Shown: piece by piece, positions 55,369 to 63,817 of the stretch
Numbering within the stretch: position 1 is the stretch's first letter
Layout of the letters: the number at the start of each line of letters is the position of its first letter
DNA from: an uncultured Eubacterium sp.
GTDB taxonomy: Bacteria > Bacillota > Clostridia > Lachnospirales > Lachnospiraceae
Assembly (NCBI GenBank): GCA_910578975.1
Contig: CAJTRZ010000006.1
Location: forward strand, 58,613 to 122,612
Direction: 5' to 3'
DNA length: 64,000 nucleotides
The notes under the pieces: model-generated
What the model saw: only the letters and a program-made list of their open reading frames with translations
What the model was told of the DNA's origin: nothing
Database searches by the model: none
Position numbers and translations under genes: made by a program

Positions 55369-56373
55369 ATGAAAAACTCTTTACCAAAAATAACTCATAA
55401 TCATGTAAACAGAGAATACAAAGATAGTGTTTTTACAGATTTGTTCTACGAAGACACAAATGCAAAAGAAAATGAGTTAGCATTATTCAATGCACTATTT
55501 AATACAAACTACACATTAAATAATATTGACATAGAAAAAGTTCGAGTTGAAAATGTCATTTATATGAAACTAAAAAATGATGTATCTTTTAATGTTGGAA
55601 ACCGGATACTGATTTTTAGTGAACATCAGAGTACTATCAATGGAAATATGCCTCTGAGAGACTTGTTATATGTAGCAAGAGTATATGAATCTCTTGTTCC
55701 AATAAAAGACAGATATCGTACAAAAATGGTTCCTCTTCCTAGACCTGAATTCTTTGTTTTCTATAATGGAACTCACAATATCGGAGAAGGATACACGCAA
55801 AAAATTTCTGATGCATTTTATAAAGATTTCCACCTTGACACAGATAATAGTGATGACGTATCATTAGAATTATCAGTAAAGGTAATTAACATTAATACGG
55901 ATTCAGGAAATGAGATTCTGCAGAAATGTCAAATTTTAAAAGAATATTCTCTGTTTGTTGAAACGGTTAGAAAATTTAAAAACGAAAATAGCACAGATTA
56001 CATGCGGCGAGCAATTGAATATTGTATTAAAAATGACATTCTAGCTGAATACCTATCAAGGAAGGGAAGTGAAATTATGAACTTTTTATGCGCAGAGTAT
56101 GATTATGAAATGGATATTCAGGTTCACGAAGAAGAAGCTTACGAAGATGGCTTTGAAACTGGATATAAAGACGGATTAACAAAAGGTATTGAGAAAGGTG
56201 AACTTAGCAAACTCATTAGCCTAGTATGTAAGAAAGCAAAAAAGTCATACACACCATTACAAATAGCTACACAATTAGAGGAAGATATTAATATCATCAA
56301 AGAGATATATGAACTAGCTTTAAAAACAGACCCACAATATAATGAATTTGACATTTTAAATGATTTACAATAA
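55369..56373 (+). CDS. Rpn-family PD-(D/E)XK nuclease
   Basis: 334 residues. KDSVFTDLFYED at the start and NDVSFNVGNRILIFSEHQST match the Rpn nuclease core (Asp, then E-x-Q). The C-terminal part has GFETGYKDGLTKGIEKGE, a repeat-rich tail common in the family. E. coli Rpn proteins cut DNA and promote RecA-independent recombination; some act in phage defence. The function here is unproven. Confidence 0.85.
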   Translation: MKNSLPKITHNHVNREYKDSVFTDLFYEDTNAKENELALFNALFNTNYTLNNIDIEKVRVENVIYMKLKNDVSFNVGNRILIFSEHQSTINGNMPLRDLLYVARVYESLVPIKDRYRTKMVPLPRPEFFVFYNGTHNIGEGYTQKISDAFYKDFHLDTDNSDDVSLELSVKVININTDSGNEILQKCQILKEYSLFVETVRKFKNENSTDYMRRAIEYCIKNDILAEYLSRKGSEIMNFLCAEYDYEMDIQVHEEEAYEDGFETGYKDGLTKGIEKGELSKLISLVCKKAKKSYTPLQIATQLEEDINIIKEIYELALKTDPQYNEFDILNDLQ

Positions 56374-56383
56374 AAGTTTTAAT

Positions 56384-56417
56384 AAAAAACTGCAATTTAT
56401 TTGAATTGCAGTTTTTT
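56384..56417. terminator. Bidirectional terminator
   Basis: AAAAAACTGCAATT and AATTGCAGTTTTTT form a perfect stem between the Rpn gene and the converging oxidoreductase. Confidence 0.88.
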
Positions 56418-56488
56418 ATTTCCTGTACAATATCCCGTATAAAATAATGTGTACATTTCTTATAATTTTTTTGCTGTTTCAATCATCC

Positions 56489-57793
56489 TTATTTAATTTT
56501 TGCATTTCCTGTAGCCGGATTATTAATTATTTTTCCATCCTTTTCGAATCGAGAGCCATGACACGGACAATCCCATGTATGCTCTGTAGGATTCCACTTT
56601 AATGCACAACCTAAATGTGGACAGCGTTTCGTTGTCGGTGTTAATAAATTTTTTGTTGCCTCTACTCCATTAATAAAAAGCTGTGGTTTTAAAATACTGC
56701 GACTTGGAGAAAATACTTCTTCCCATTCATTTTTCTTTCCTATAATTAAATCAGATAATAACATTGCTGCAACCATAGATGTTGTCATTCCCCATTTATT
56801 ATAACCAGATGCAACAAATAAATCCGGCGTCCGTTTTGAGTATCTTCCAATATACGGAATTTGATCTAAACTCATGCAATCCTGTGTTGCCCAGGCATAC
56901 ATCTCCTTTGCTGTAGGAAAATACTGTTTTGCAAATGCTCTTAATTCTTCCCAGTTACCCCCTGCCTTACCAGTTCGATGACTTCCTCCACCAATCAGTA
57001 ATAAATCTTTATAATTTCGAAAAGACTTACCCATTTTCTCCTCGTCCATATACATTCCATGCACATCTTCTGCATTTTTTAGAGCAATTACATATGAGCG
57101 GTCCTGATATAATTTTAAAAAATAACTTCCATGTTTATTCAAAAACGGAAAATGCGTAGCCACAATAATTTTATCTGCTGTGATTTCCCCTTCATCACTC
57201 CATGCTTTATGTGGTGCTATATCTTTTATAAATGTATATTCATAGATTTTTAATCCTTTTACTATCTCCAATAAAAACATCAGCGGATTAAACTGTGCCT
57301 GATTAGGAAATTTTACTGCTCCTCTGATAGATAAAGGAATCGAAATATCTTCACAAAATTCTGCTGCCACTCCTAGCTGTGTTAAAGCCTCAACTTCCCT
57401 TTCAATTTTGCTGCGGCTGGAGAGCGAATAAATAAAAGAATCTTTTTTCTCAAAATCACAATATATCTTCTTTGCCAACTGTCTGTATTTTTCTAGTGCA
57501 TGTTCATTTGCCTCCAAATATCTCCCAGCCATTTCTTTTCCAACAGACTGTATCATTTTATCATATATCAAACCATGCTGAGAAGTTAATTTCGCCGTAG
57601 TATTTCCTGTTACCCCGCGACATATCCTGCCAGCTTCAACCAGTATAGTATCTACTCCTGACTGTTTCAAAAAATAGGAACATAATATTCCGCTAATTCC
57701 ACCTCCGATAATTAAAACATCTGTCTTAATCTTTCCTTGTAATTTTTGATACTTCGGAAACTCTGTACCTTCTATCCAAACTGATTTTGACAT
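56489..57793 (-). CDS. FAD-dependent oxidoreductase with C-terminal Rieske domain
   Basis: 434 residues. The N-terminal FAD site is VLIIGGGISGILCSYFLKQSG (DAO family); the C-terminus has a Rieske [2Fe-2S] centre, CPHLGCALKWNPTEH and CPCHGSRF. This two-domain form is widespread in bacteria; substrate unknown. It is cytoplasmic, with no signal peptide. Single gene. Confidence 0.93.
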   Translation of the reverse strand: MSKSVWIEGTEFPKYQKLQGKIKTDVLIIGGGISGILCSYFLKQSGVDTILVEAGRICRGVTGNTTAKLTSQHGLIYDKMIQSVGKEMAGRYLEANEHALEKYRQLAKKIYCDFEKKDSFIYSLSSRSKIEREVEALTQLGVAAEFCEDISIPLSIRGAVKFPNQAQFNPLMFLLEIVKGLKIYEYTFIKDIAPHKAWSDEGEITADKIIVATHFPFLNKHGSYFLKLYQDRSYVIALKNAEDVHGMYMDEEKMGKSFRNYKDLLLIGGGSHRTGKAGGNWEELRAFAKQYFPTAKEMYAWATQDCMSLDQIPYIGRYSKRTPDLFVASGYNKWGMTTSMVAAMLLSDLIIGKKNEWEEVFSPSRSILKPQLFINGVEATKNLLTPTTKRCPHLGCALKWNPTEHTWDCPCHGSRFEKDGKIINNPATGNAKIK

Positions 57794-57989
57794 ATTAAAC
57801 TTCCCCTAATTGCTTTTCTGTTTATATTTTCCTAAATACGCTCTTTCATACATATATCAAAACCTTTTACAAAAAATTAAATATTTTTCTTTCTTTTTTT
57901 GCGTTTATATTTATTTTTGCATTGCATTTCATAGCGATGAATTATTTCATAATTATTCTTTTATACTTCTCTCTGTTAATTCTATTGGA

Positions 57990-58019
57990 TTGACCTAATA
58001 GTTAAAAATATTTTATTTT
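57990..58019 (+). promoter_or_regulatory. agrB promoter
   Basis: TTGACC (57990-57995) and TATTTT (58014-58019) are 18 bases apart, 33 bases before the agrB start. GTTAAT (57975) and GTTAAA (58001) flank the -35 and recall LytTR half sites, but their spacing is not the usual 21. Confidence 0.45.
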
Positions 58020-58051
58020 ATAACGCTTAAAATAATGAAATGGAGGTTGTT

Positions 58052-58624
58052 ATGAGCGAACTAATTCAAGAATTGCAAAGAGAATATGGCTATTCCGATT
58101 ATGACATAGCTAAAGTAAAGTATGTATTAGCATCCTTATTTTCCGAGTTTTCTAAATTATTTCTTTTTGGTTTATCTTTTGGAATATTAGGATACTTTTA
58201 TCCATTTTTATTTTCAATTATTTTGCTTTTATTTCTGAGAATTAATATTGGCGGACTACATTGCAAACATTACATAAGCTGTCTTTTTCTTACATCTATA
58301 ATTTTATATGCGTCAATTATGTTTTTACCTAATTTAGTTTTATTATCAACAACTTCAATCATCTTTTTTAGTATTATATGCATGGTTATAAATTATTATA
58401 TAGGGCCCGTAGCCTCACCATTTAGACCTAGTCCTGACAGCGTTTTAATAAAAAGTTGTCGCAATATTGGTTTTTTTATAATATTTACATTTATACTTTT
58501 TGTTAGCATTTTCCAGAATAATTCATTTCTGGCTTCATATATACAAGTTGGATTTTGGACTATTGTATTGCATACAATACAATTAATTATTGCTAAACTT
58601 TTAAGAAGGGGAGGAATATATTGA
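58052..58624 (+). CDS. agrB: AgrB-like pheromone-processing protease
   Basis: 190 residues from ATG 58052; GGAGG (58042-58046) is just before it and an ATG at 58040 is part of that site. The GGLHCKHYISCLF motif has His70 and Cys77 spaced seven apart, the catalytic pair of AgrB; the conserved GPVASPFRP follows. Four to six membrane helices. AgrB cuts the precursor's C-terminal tail and closes the ring. Its stop overlaps the agrD1 start (TGATG). Confidence 0.95.
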   Translation: MSELIQELQREYGYSDYDIAKVKYVLASLFSEFSKLFLFGLSFGILGYFYPFLFSIILLLFLRINIGGLHCKHYISCLFLTSIILYASIMFLPNLVLLSTTSIIFFSIICMVINYYIGPVASPFRPSPDSVLIKSCRNIGFFIIFTFILFVSIFQNNSFLASYIQVGFWTIVLHTIQLIIAKLLRRGGIY

Positions 58625-58761
58625 TGAGAAAATTCAAACTAACAAGTATGAGCACTATTTGTAATTTATGCTTGGCTATAATGTTTATGGTTCGCTTTTC
58701 AAAGATAAGTTTTTTATTCTTTGGTGAACCTAAATATCCACTTCCAGACGATTTCAGCTAA
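58624..58761 (+). CDS. agrD: AgrD-like pheromone precursor 1 (predicted Ser lactone)
   Basis: 45 residues. Leader 1-28, then SFLFF (29-33), then GEPKYPLPDDFS. The ring-plus-tail spacing (five residues, then xxPxxP) equals that of clostridial AgrD, where the first ring residue is Cys. Here it is Ser29 and no Cys lies nearby, so a lactone ring is predicted. Cys13 and Cys16 lie in the leader. A strong AAGGGGAGG ribosome site overlaps the agrB end. Confidence 0.88.
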   Translation: MRKFKLTSMSTICNLCLAIMFMVRFSKISFLFFGEPKYPLPDDFS

Positions 58762-58834
58762 TTATAAAATTCTGGATTATTGTATTTCCAAATACAATCA
58801 ATTGCTAAATTATCTAGAAAAGGAGGTCTTACAA

Positions 58835-58972
58835 ATGAAAAATTTTAAACTCACAAGTATGAATACTATTTGTAATTTATGCTTGGCTATGATGTTTATG
58901 GTTCGTTTTTCCAAAATGAGTTTTTGCTTTTTTGGTGAACCTAAATATCCTATTGCTGAAGATTATGAATAA
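58835..58972 (+). CDS. agrD: AgrD-like pheromone precursor 2 (predicted Ser lactone)
   Basis: 45 residues, differing from precursor 1 mainly in the ring's third residue and the tail: SFCFF (29-33), then GEPKYPIAEDYE. AGGAGG is eight bases before the ATG. The DNA before it resembles the 3' end of agrB, so it comes from a tandem duplication. Same transcript as agrB and precursor 1. Confidence 0.88.
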   Translation: MKNFKLTSMNTICNLCLAMMFMVRFSKMSFCFFGEPKYPIAEDYE

Positions 58973-58973
58973 A

Positions 58974-59008
58974 AAAAAGGCTTCGGTTTTAACTAACCGT
59001 AGCCTTTT
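58974..59008. terminator. Shared terminator of converging agr transcripts
   Basis: AAAAAGGCTTCGGTT pairs with AACCGTAGCCTTTTT. The kinase stop codon (58989-58991) lies in the loop, two codes ending in one hairpin. Confidence 0.85.
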
Positions 59009-60272
59009 TAATTACAATATTAAATCTTAACCAATTTACATTATCCTCAATTTTATTAGTAATTAAAATATCAAAACCATATTGTTTTTGATACTCTTTT
59101 ATTTTTGTTAAGCCAATACCTCTGTTGACACCCTTGGTAGAATATCCTTTTTTGAAGAACTTTATTATACTCTCTTCTGAATAATATAGGCTCACATTAT
59201 ATACGCCTATTGTAAACTTTTCGCTATCTTCATTTAATACAAGTTTAATTCTTTTATTTAATTCAACTTCCTCCAATGCATCTCTTGCGTTATCTAATAA
59301 AATCCCTATAATTTCAATCATAATATATACTGGAATATAATCCACTTTATCAGATTGTACATTTACATCATAAGATACATCAATTGCCTGTTCTTCTAAC
59401 TCAACTAATTTACTAAATACATAACCTGCTAAAATAGAATCATTAATTCGGTATAAAATTTTGTTGTATTTATTTTGTTCTAATATTGTATTTTTATAGT
59501 CTTTTTGCTTTTCCTCTAGTTCTTTTTGAGATGTAGAGTTTAAATTCATTCCAGATAATACTAATAAATGATTATCAAAATCATGTTGATTCTTTCTTAC
59601 AACATCAACTAAAATTTTAAACGAATCATTATAATTCCGTGCCATCTTTAATTGTTCTTCTTTTAATTCAACCTCGTAATTAGAACGTTGCCATCTATAA
59701 ATAGAAAAGATTACAATAATTAAAAATAATAAACATGTCAAATACAAATCTAATGGTACTGCATTATCTTTCTTGATTTTATATGAGTAATAAATTAATA
59801 TCCCAATACTGATGATTATACTTATTATAGCTTTTATTTCTTTCCTATTGCATATATTATGTAGCGTATTATATAATTTTGCTTTTCTTGTAAATATAAC
59901 TAACATAAGTGTCAAAGCATTAATTAAGATTGCCATAATATCTTCGCTACCACATAAATTATATACTAAAACCCCTGGTAAATAAAAAATCATCTGCGCT
60001 ACAGAGATAATTAACATCGTCACCAAACAATTATAAATTGAATTAATGAGGCTATCCCTAAATTCTAGTAATGTATATAGTATAAATAACAGGTATATTA
60101 CCAACATTACTTGTTTTGATACAATACCTCTATTTGCTAACTGCAAATAAACACTTTCTAAACAGAGAAAAACTAAAGTATATATAGAAAATATTTTATT
60201 TTTAGTATATAAATTATGTATACATACTACAACTGCTAAAATTTCAACTAATGTAAACAATCCTTCAATCAT
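58989..60272 (-). CDS. agrC: AgrC-like GHKL histidine kinase
   Basis: 427 residues. Six or seven membrane helices (1-195) form the sensor; a linker leads to the H-box KNQHDFDNHLL with His230, and the ATPase domain shows LLDNARDALEE and NRGIGLTKI. HPK10 family, the receptor class for Agr peptides. Its start overlaps the response-regulator stop by eight bases. It reads toward agrBDD from the opposite strand. Confidence 0.92.
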   Translation of the reverse strand: MIEGLFTLVEILAVVVCIHNLYTKNKIFSIYTLVFLCLESVYLQLANRGIVSKQVMLVIYLLFILYTLLEFRDSLINSIYNCLVTMLIISVAQMIFYLPGVLVYNLCGSEDIMAILINALTLMLVIFTRKAKLYNTLHNICNRKEIKAIISIIISIGILIYYSYKIKKDNAVPLDLYLTCLLFLIIVIFSIYRWQRSNYEVELKEEQLKMARNYNDSFKILVDVVRKNQHDFDNHLLVLSGMNLNSTSQKELEEKQKDYKNTILEQNKYNKILYRINDSILAGYVFSKLVELEEQAIDVSYDVNVQSDKVDYIPVYIMIEIIGILLDNARDALEEVELNKRIKLVLNEDSEKFTIGVYNVSLYYSEESIIKFFKKGYSTKGVNRGIGLTKIKEYQKQYGFDILITNKIEDNVNWLRFNIVIKKATVS

Positions 60273-60999
60273 TTTTTAACCTGCTTATTAAATCTTTTTT
60301 CATTCGTGGTCCTATCTCTAAACTCCCATAATCATTTGTCAGATTTATATATCTATTTACAATATCTACGCAAAAAATATACCTTCTATTAACTATTGTA
60401 TGCCTGTTACACTGTATAAAATCTTCAGAATGTATATCTTGTATTATATTTTTACAAGACTTATATGGAGCCTTATGAACTCCGTCGATACAATGATATT
60501 CTATATATCTGTTACAATTTTTAATAAAAATAATATCCTGTATATTTATAGAAAATAACAACCCCTCTCGTTTATAATAAATCATTTTTGTACTTTCGCT
60601 AGGTGTTTCATACTGTAATACTTCGCGAACTGTTTCAAATAATTCTTTTGGGTCATACTTCTTTTCAAAATAACGATAGCAATGTAAGTAGCTGTAAGAA
60701 TGGAGTTTCGGATCTTCTAGAGAAGTAGTGATAATTATCGGGGCAAACTTATATTTATTTATAGTTCTAATTCTTTCAATAAACTTAATTCCTGATACAT
60801 CTCCTAATGCGTTTGTATTTAAAATAATATCAACAACAAATACATCAATTGATGCTTCCATCGCATATCTATATGCATCTGCACTGTTTGTTGCTCTATA
60901 AATATTAATATCTGTTAACTGTTCTAGTTCATTACAAATCAAGTTCATATAATACTCGTTGTCCTCTATAACTAGTATATTTTTATTCAACCCTTTCAT
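60265..60999 (-). CDS. LytTR response regulator, AgrA-like
   Basis: 244 residues. Receiver NILVIEDNEYYMN with phospho-Asp in FVVDIILN; LytTR domain from about 140 with CNRHTIVNRRYIFCVDI and SLEIGPRMKKDLIS. It pairs with the AgrC-like kinase in one operon and probably drives agrBDD and other genes. It is a close paralogue of the orphan at 53225. Confidence 0.93.
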   Translation of the reverse strand: MKGLNKNILVIEDNEYYMNLICNELEQLTDINIYRATNSADAYRYAMEASIDVFVVDIILNTNALGDVSGIKFIERIRTINKYKFAPIIITTSLEDPKLHSYSYLHCYRYFEKKYDPKELFETVREVLQYETPSESTKMIYYKREGLLFSINIQDIIFIKNCNRYIEYHCIDGVHKAPYKSCKNIIQDIHSEDFIQCNRHTIVNRRYIFCVDIVNRYINLTNDYGSLEIGPRMKKDLISRLKND

Positions 61000-61018
61000 C
61001 CTAAATGTCCCTTATCCT

Positions 61019-61393
61019 TTAATCTAACGTACTAATTATTGCTTCTAATAACTTTCTATATTTTTCATTTTCAACTTTACTCACATATAACATTAATCGA
61101 AACAATAATTGTAATTTTTGATTTCCTTCTAAAGTTTCAAATGATAGTTCTACATCACGCTCTGTATTGGGTTTATCAAACAAGATATAATCTGGTGTTA
61201 CATTTAACTTTTCACACAAGATAATTAGCGAATTCACTGTTATCATATTTTCACCAGCTTCAATTTTCTGTATAGCCTGTCCAGTAATACCTAACATATC
61301 TCCCAGGTTATCCTGTGTAAGATTATTCATCATCCTTACAGAACGAACTCTTTTACCAATTTCCTTATTATTTCTGTGTTCTTTATTTTGCAT
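61019..61393 (-). CDS. HTH (XRE-type) regulator, cassette 2
   Basis: 124 residues. XRE HTH (GKRVRSVRMMNNLTQDNLGDMLGITGQAIQKIEAG) plus a helical C-terminal half ending RKLLEAIISTLD. GGAG nine bases before the ATG. It heads the HTH-RR-kinase operon; the 54071 gene has the same place and length in cassette 1. It may set expression of the signalling operon. Confidence 0.85.
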   Translation of the reverse strand: MQNKEHRNNKEIGKRVRSVRMMNNLTQDNLGDMLGITGQAIQKIEAGENMITVNSLIILCEKLNVTPDYILFDKPNTERDVELSFETLEGNQKLQLLFRLMLYVSKVENEKYRKLLEAIISTLD

Positions 61394-61648
61394 AATATCT
61401 CTCCATACATAGATTATTCTTATAATTATATAAATCTTATTATTTACTATCCACGTATTTAAAATACTATATCATATATTTATAATTGCACAAAAATATA
61501 AAAAAATTATATATGATACCCTAAATAACATTTTTAAGTGACTCATATATAACTATTTTTTATTTTATATTTAAGTAACAGATGTAAAAACAATTGTATT
61601 TTAACATATTCATACAAATCTAGCAATAATGTAGATTTTAGCCATTAT

Positions 61649-61969
61649 TTAATCTTCCTCAAAAAAGGCCTCCAATATTTTATAAATTTTTTTCTTGTCC
61701 TTTTTACTCAACCTTTCAATTTGATATTTGAACTCAAAAGAATCTACATTTTTATCTTCAGGAAATAAACCTACTAACAAATCATTGGGAGTTGTTCCCA
61801 AAGAACGCACAATTCTTAAAAAGGTTTGCAATCTAGGCACTTTTTCTCCTCGTTCAATCATTCCTATATATACAGTAGATAAATCAACATCACATGCCAA
61901 AGCCTCCTGACTCCATGACTTTTGTTCCCTCATTTCCCTAATTCTTACTCCTATAGATTCCATTTTCAT
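61649..61969 (-). CDS. HTH (XRE-type) regulator, third copy
   Basis: 106 residues from ATG 61969, nine bases after GGAG; ATG 61975 is too close to it. HTH VRIREMREQKSWSQEALACDVDLSTVYIGMIERGEKVPRLQ; the C-terminal helix is Lys/Glu-rich. The HTH is distinct from the two cassette regulators, closer to stand-alone SinR-like proteins. 255 bases of AT-rich spacer separate it from the agr operon. Confidence 0.85.
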   Translation of the reverse strand: MKMESIGVRIREMREQKSWSQEALACDVDLSTVYIGMIERGEKVPRLQTFLRIVRSLGTTPNDLLVGLFPEDKNVDSFEFKYQIERLSKKDKKKIYKILEAFFEED

Positions 61970-61975
61970 TGTCAT

Positions 61976-62203
61976 TCTCTCCTCTCAAATTTTATCTTTG
62001 TGTTACTTGTTAATATTTTATCTCTATGTGGATTGTAAATATTTTACTGTTCACAAAATATAATTTATTATAGCATGCATGTGCTAAAAACTTTCACTAT
62101 TTTTAAATAATATGCTTTTTGCATTAAATAGTGTAATAAACACTTATTTTTTTCGATTTTCTTTTAATATAACACTATTATGTTTTTGCTTATATATGTG
62201 AAT
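61976..62203. other. AT-rich spacer
   Basis: 228 bases upstream of the third HTH gene that contain its promoter region. No open frame or repeat is seen. Confidence 0.5.
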
Positions 62204-62231
62204 AAAAAAATCCGAGAATATATACTCTCGG
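62204..62231 (-). terminator. Terminator after the secreted beta-helix gene
   Basis: CCGAGA (62212-62217) pairs with TCTCGG (62226-62231); on the minus strand ATTTTTTT follows. Confidence 0.8.
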
Positions 62232-62314
62232 TACATATTCTCAGACTTGTAATGTTTAATATAAACAAACGATTAATAATAGATATATCTAATACTCAAA
62301 AATAACCATATGTT

Positions 62315-63817
62315 TTATTTAATTTTTACTTTTTTAATCTTTGACCATTCTCCGATGTACACTTTTCTATTTATTATCTGAAGTGCTCTTACTCTAACAA
62401 ACAATTTTCTCTTGTTTTTAAGTTTTTTACTAGTAATAACAGATTTAACTTTTTTAACGGTTTTCTTTACTAAAACTTTATTAAATTTCTTTGACTTAGA
62501 TATCTGTACTTGATATTTCTTTGCTTTCTTTACTTTCTTGAAAGAAATTTTCACTTTTGCTGCCTTATATTTTTTTGTTGCTGCTTTGCACTTTACTTTA
62601 CCTACCTTTATTACCTTAGTCGGAAGTTTTGTAGTTGTAGTCTCATTAGATTTTATCGTAGTAGTTTCTATTTGAGTCGGTTCACCAGTTGTTGGTGCCT
62701 CTGTAGTAGATGCTTCTGTTGTTTCTACCGGTTTCGTAACCTTTTCTCCATATGGTGCATTACACACTTCACAAACAGCTTGCTCCTCTTCTGATGCTGT
62801 TCCTCCTGTATGTGCCTCCAGATTCTGCTTCTGTCCACATTCACATTCATGCCAATGGCTATCTTTATCATAAACCCATTCTGAACCAAACTCATGTTCC
62901 AGATGCGTGATTTTTATATTTTTTTCATTCCAAGCACCTGATGCTATACTTGTGTTTTTTATTGTAATAGCAGATTCTTCAAGATTTGTAACAGTTGATG
63001 CACTTTCTACATCTAACATTCCACCATTTATTTCAATAGATGCATTCTCTATAGGTCCAAAATGAATCGCAGAAGAACTTCCTCCTAAACTCTTCACTAT
63101 CACTTTTCCAGAATCAACTATAAACTTACGCTCTGTTTCTGAAAAAACATCTCCCATGTAAATTGCTGAATTTTCAGGCGACTCGACAACCACATCACTG
63201 TTTGTCACAATAAATTTTCCAATACTGCCCATTGAAATTGCAGTTGCATAAGAATATGTACCATGCTTTACTTTTGCTTCAAATACACTATTTTCAACAA
63301 CTACATCTGAATTTGCTGACACACACTTATCATCTGTATTTAAAATTACCTTTGTATCTTTTATAGTCAACACACCTTTTTGACTTCCATAGGTACCAGT
63401 TTCAATTCCTATATAACCAGTTATTGTTAATGTTCCGTCACCTGTAATTGTAACATCATTGGTAGATGTAATACCAGAATTATAACTATTACTAATTGTA
63501 TTATCACCTACAAGAACAATTTTGAGTCCATCAATCTGTGAAGAAATGCATCCACCTGAATATCCCATTATTTCAGTAATCTGTGCATTATTCAATGTCA
63601 ACGTTGATGCTTCATGATTATATTCTGCTGTCCCCTCACCACATTGGATAGTAGTTTTATCTTGTGAAAACTGCTCACCATTTACCTTTAATTCATAAGT
63701 TGTGGCAACATCTCCACCTTCTCCTTCTTGTCCATCATTTGCAAGAACTATATTTGCTGTTCCTGCAAAAATCAGACTCGCACTTAATACAATCGCTAAT
63801 ACTTTCTTTAATTTCAC
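62315..63817 (-). CDS. Secreted beta-helix protein with Lys-rich fibronectin-like tail
   Basis: 500 residues from GTG 63817, nine bases after GGAGG. Signal peptide (1-27); then a parallel beta-helix (about 40-320) of short repeats such as TISNSYNSGITSTNDVTITGDGTL, like the Cthe_2159 carbohydrate-binding family; then HWHECECGQK...CEVCNAPYG, a Cys/His repeat common in clostridial surface proteins; a Thr/Glu linker (TTEASTTEAPTT); and a Lys-rich fibronectin III-like domain ending WSKIKKVKIK. No LPxTG is present. Ligand unknown; a polysaccharide is possible. Confidence 0.85.
   Translation of the reverse strand: MKLKKVLAIVLSASLIFAGTANIVLANDGQEGEGGDVATTYELKVNGEQFSQDKTTIQCGEGTAEYNHEASTLTLNNAQITEIMGYSGGCISSQIDGLKIVLVGDNTISNSYNSGITSTNDVTITGDGTLTITGYIGIETGTYGSQKGVLTIKDTKVILNTDDKCVSANSDVVVENSVFEAKVKHGTYSYATAISMGSIGKFIVTNSDVVVESPENSAIYMGDVFSETERKFIVDSGKVIVKSLGGSSSAIHFGPIENASIEINGGMLDVESASTVTNLEESAITIKNTSIASGAWNEKNIKITHLEHEFGSEWVYDKDSHWHECECGQKQNLEAHTGGTASEEEQAVCEVCNAPYGEKVTKPVETTEASTTEAPTTGEPTQIETTTIKSNETTTTKLPTKVIKVGKVKCKAATKKYKAAKVKISFKKVKKAKKYQVQISKSKKFNKVLVKKTVKKVKSVITSKKLKNKRKLFVRVRALQIINRKVYIGEWSKIKKVKIK

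Noticed and set aside
57972..58010. LytTR direct repeats before agrB (GTTAAT and GTTAAA)
   Set aside because: Starts are 26 bases apart, not about 21, and both match the 9-base consensus imperfectly; not enough to call an AgrA site.
58624..58680. Leader CxxC (Cys13, Cys16) as the ring nucleophile
   Set aside because: It lies in the N-terminal leader far from the xxPxxP tail; ring position by spacing is Ser29.
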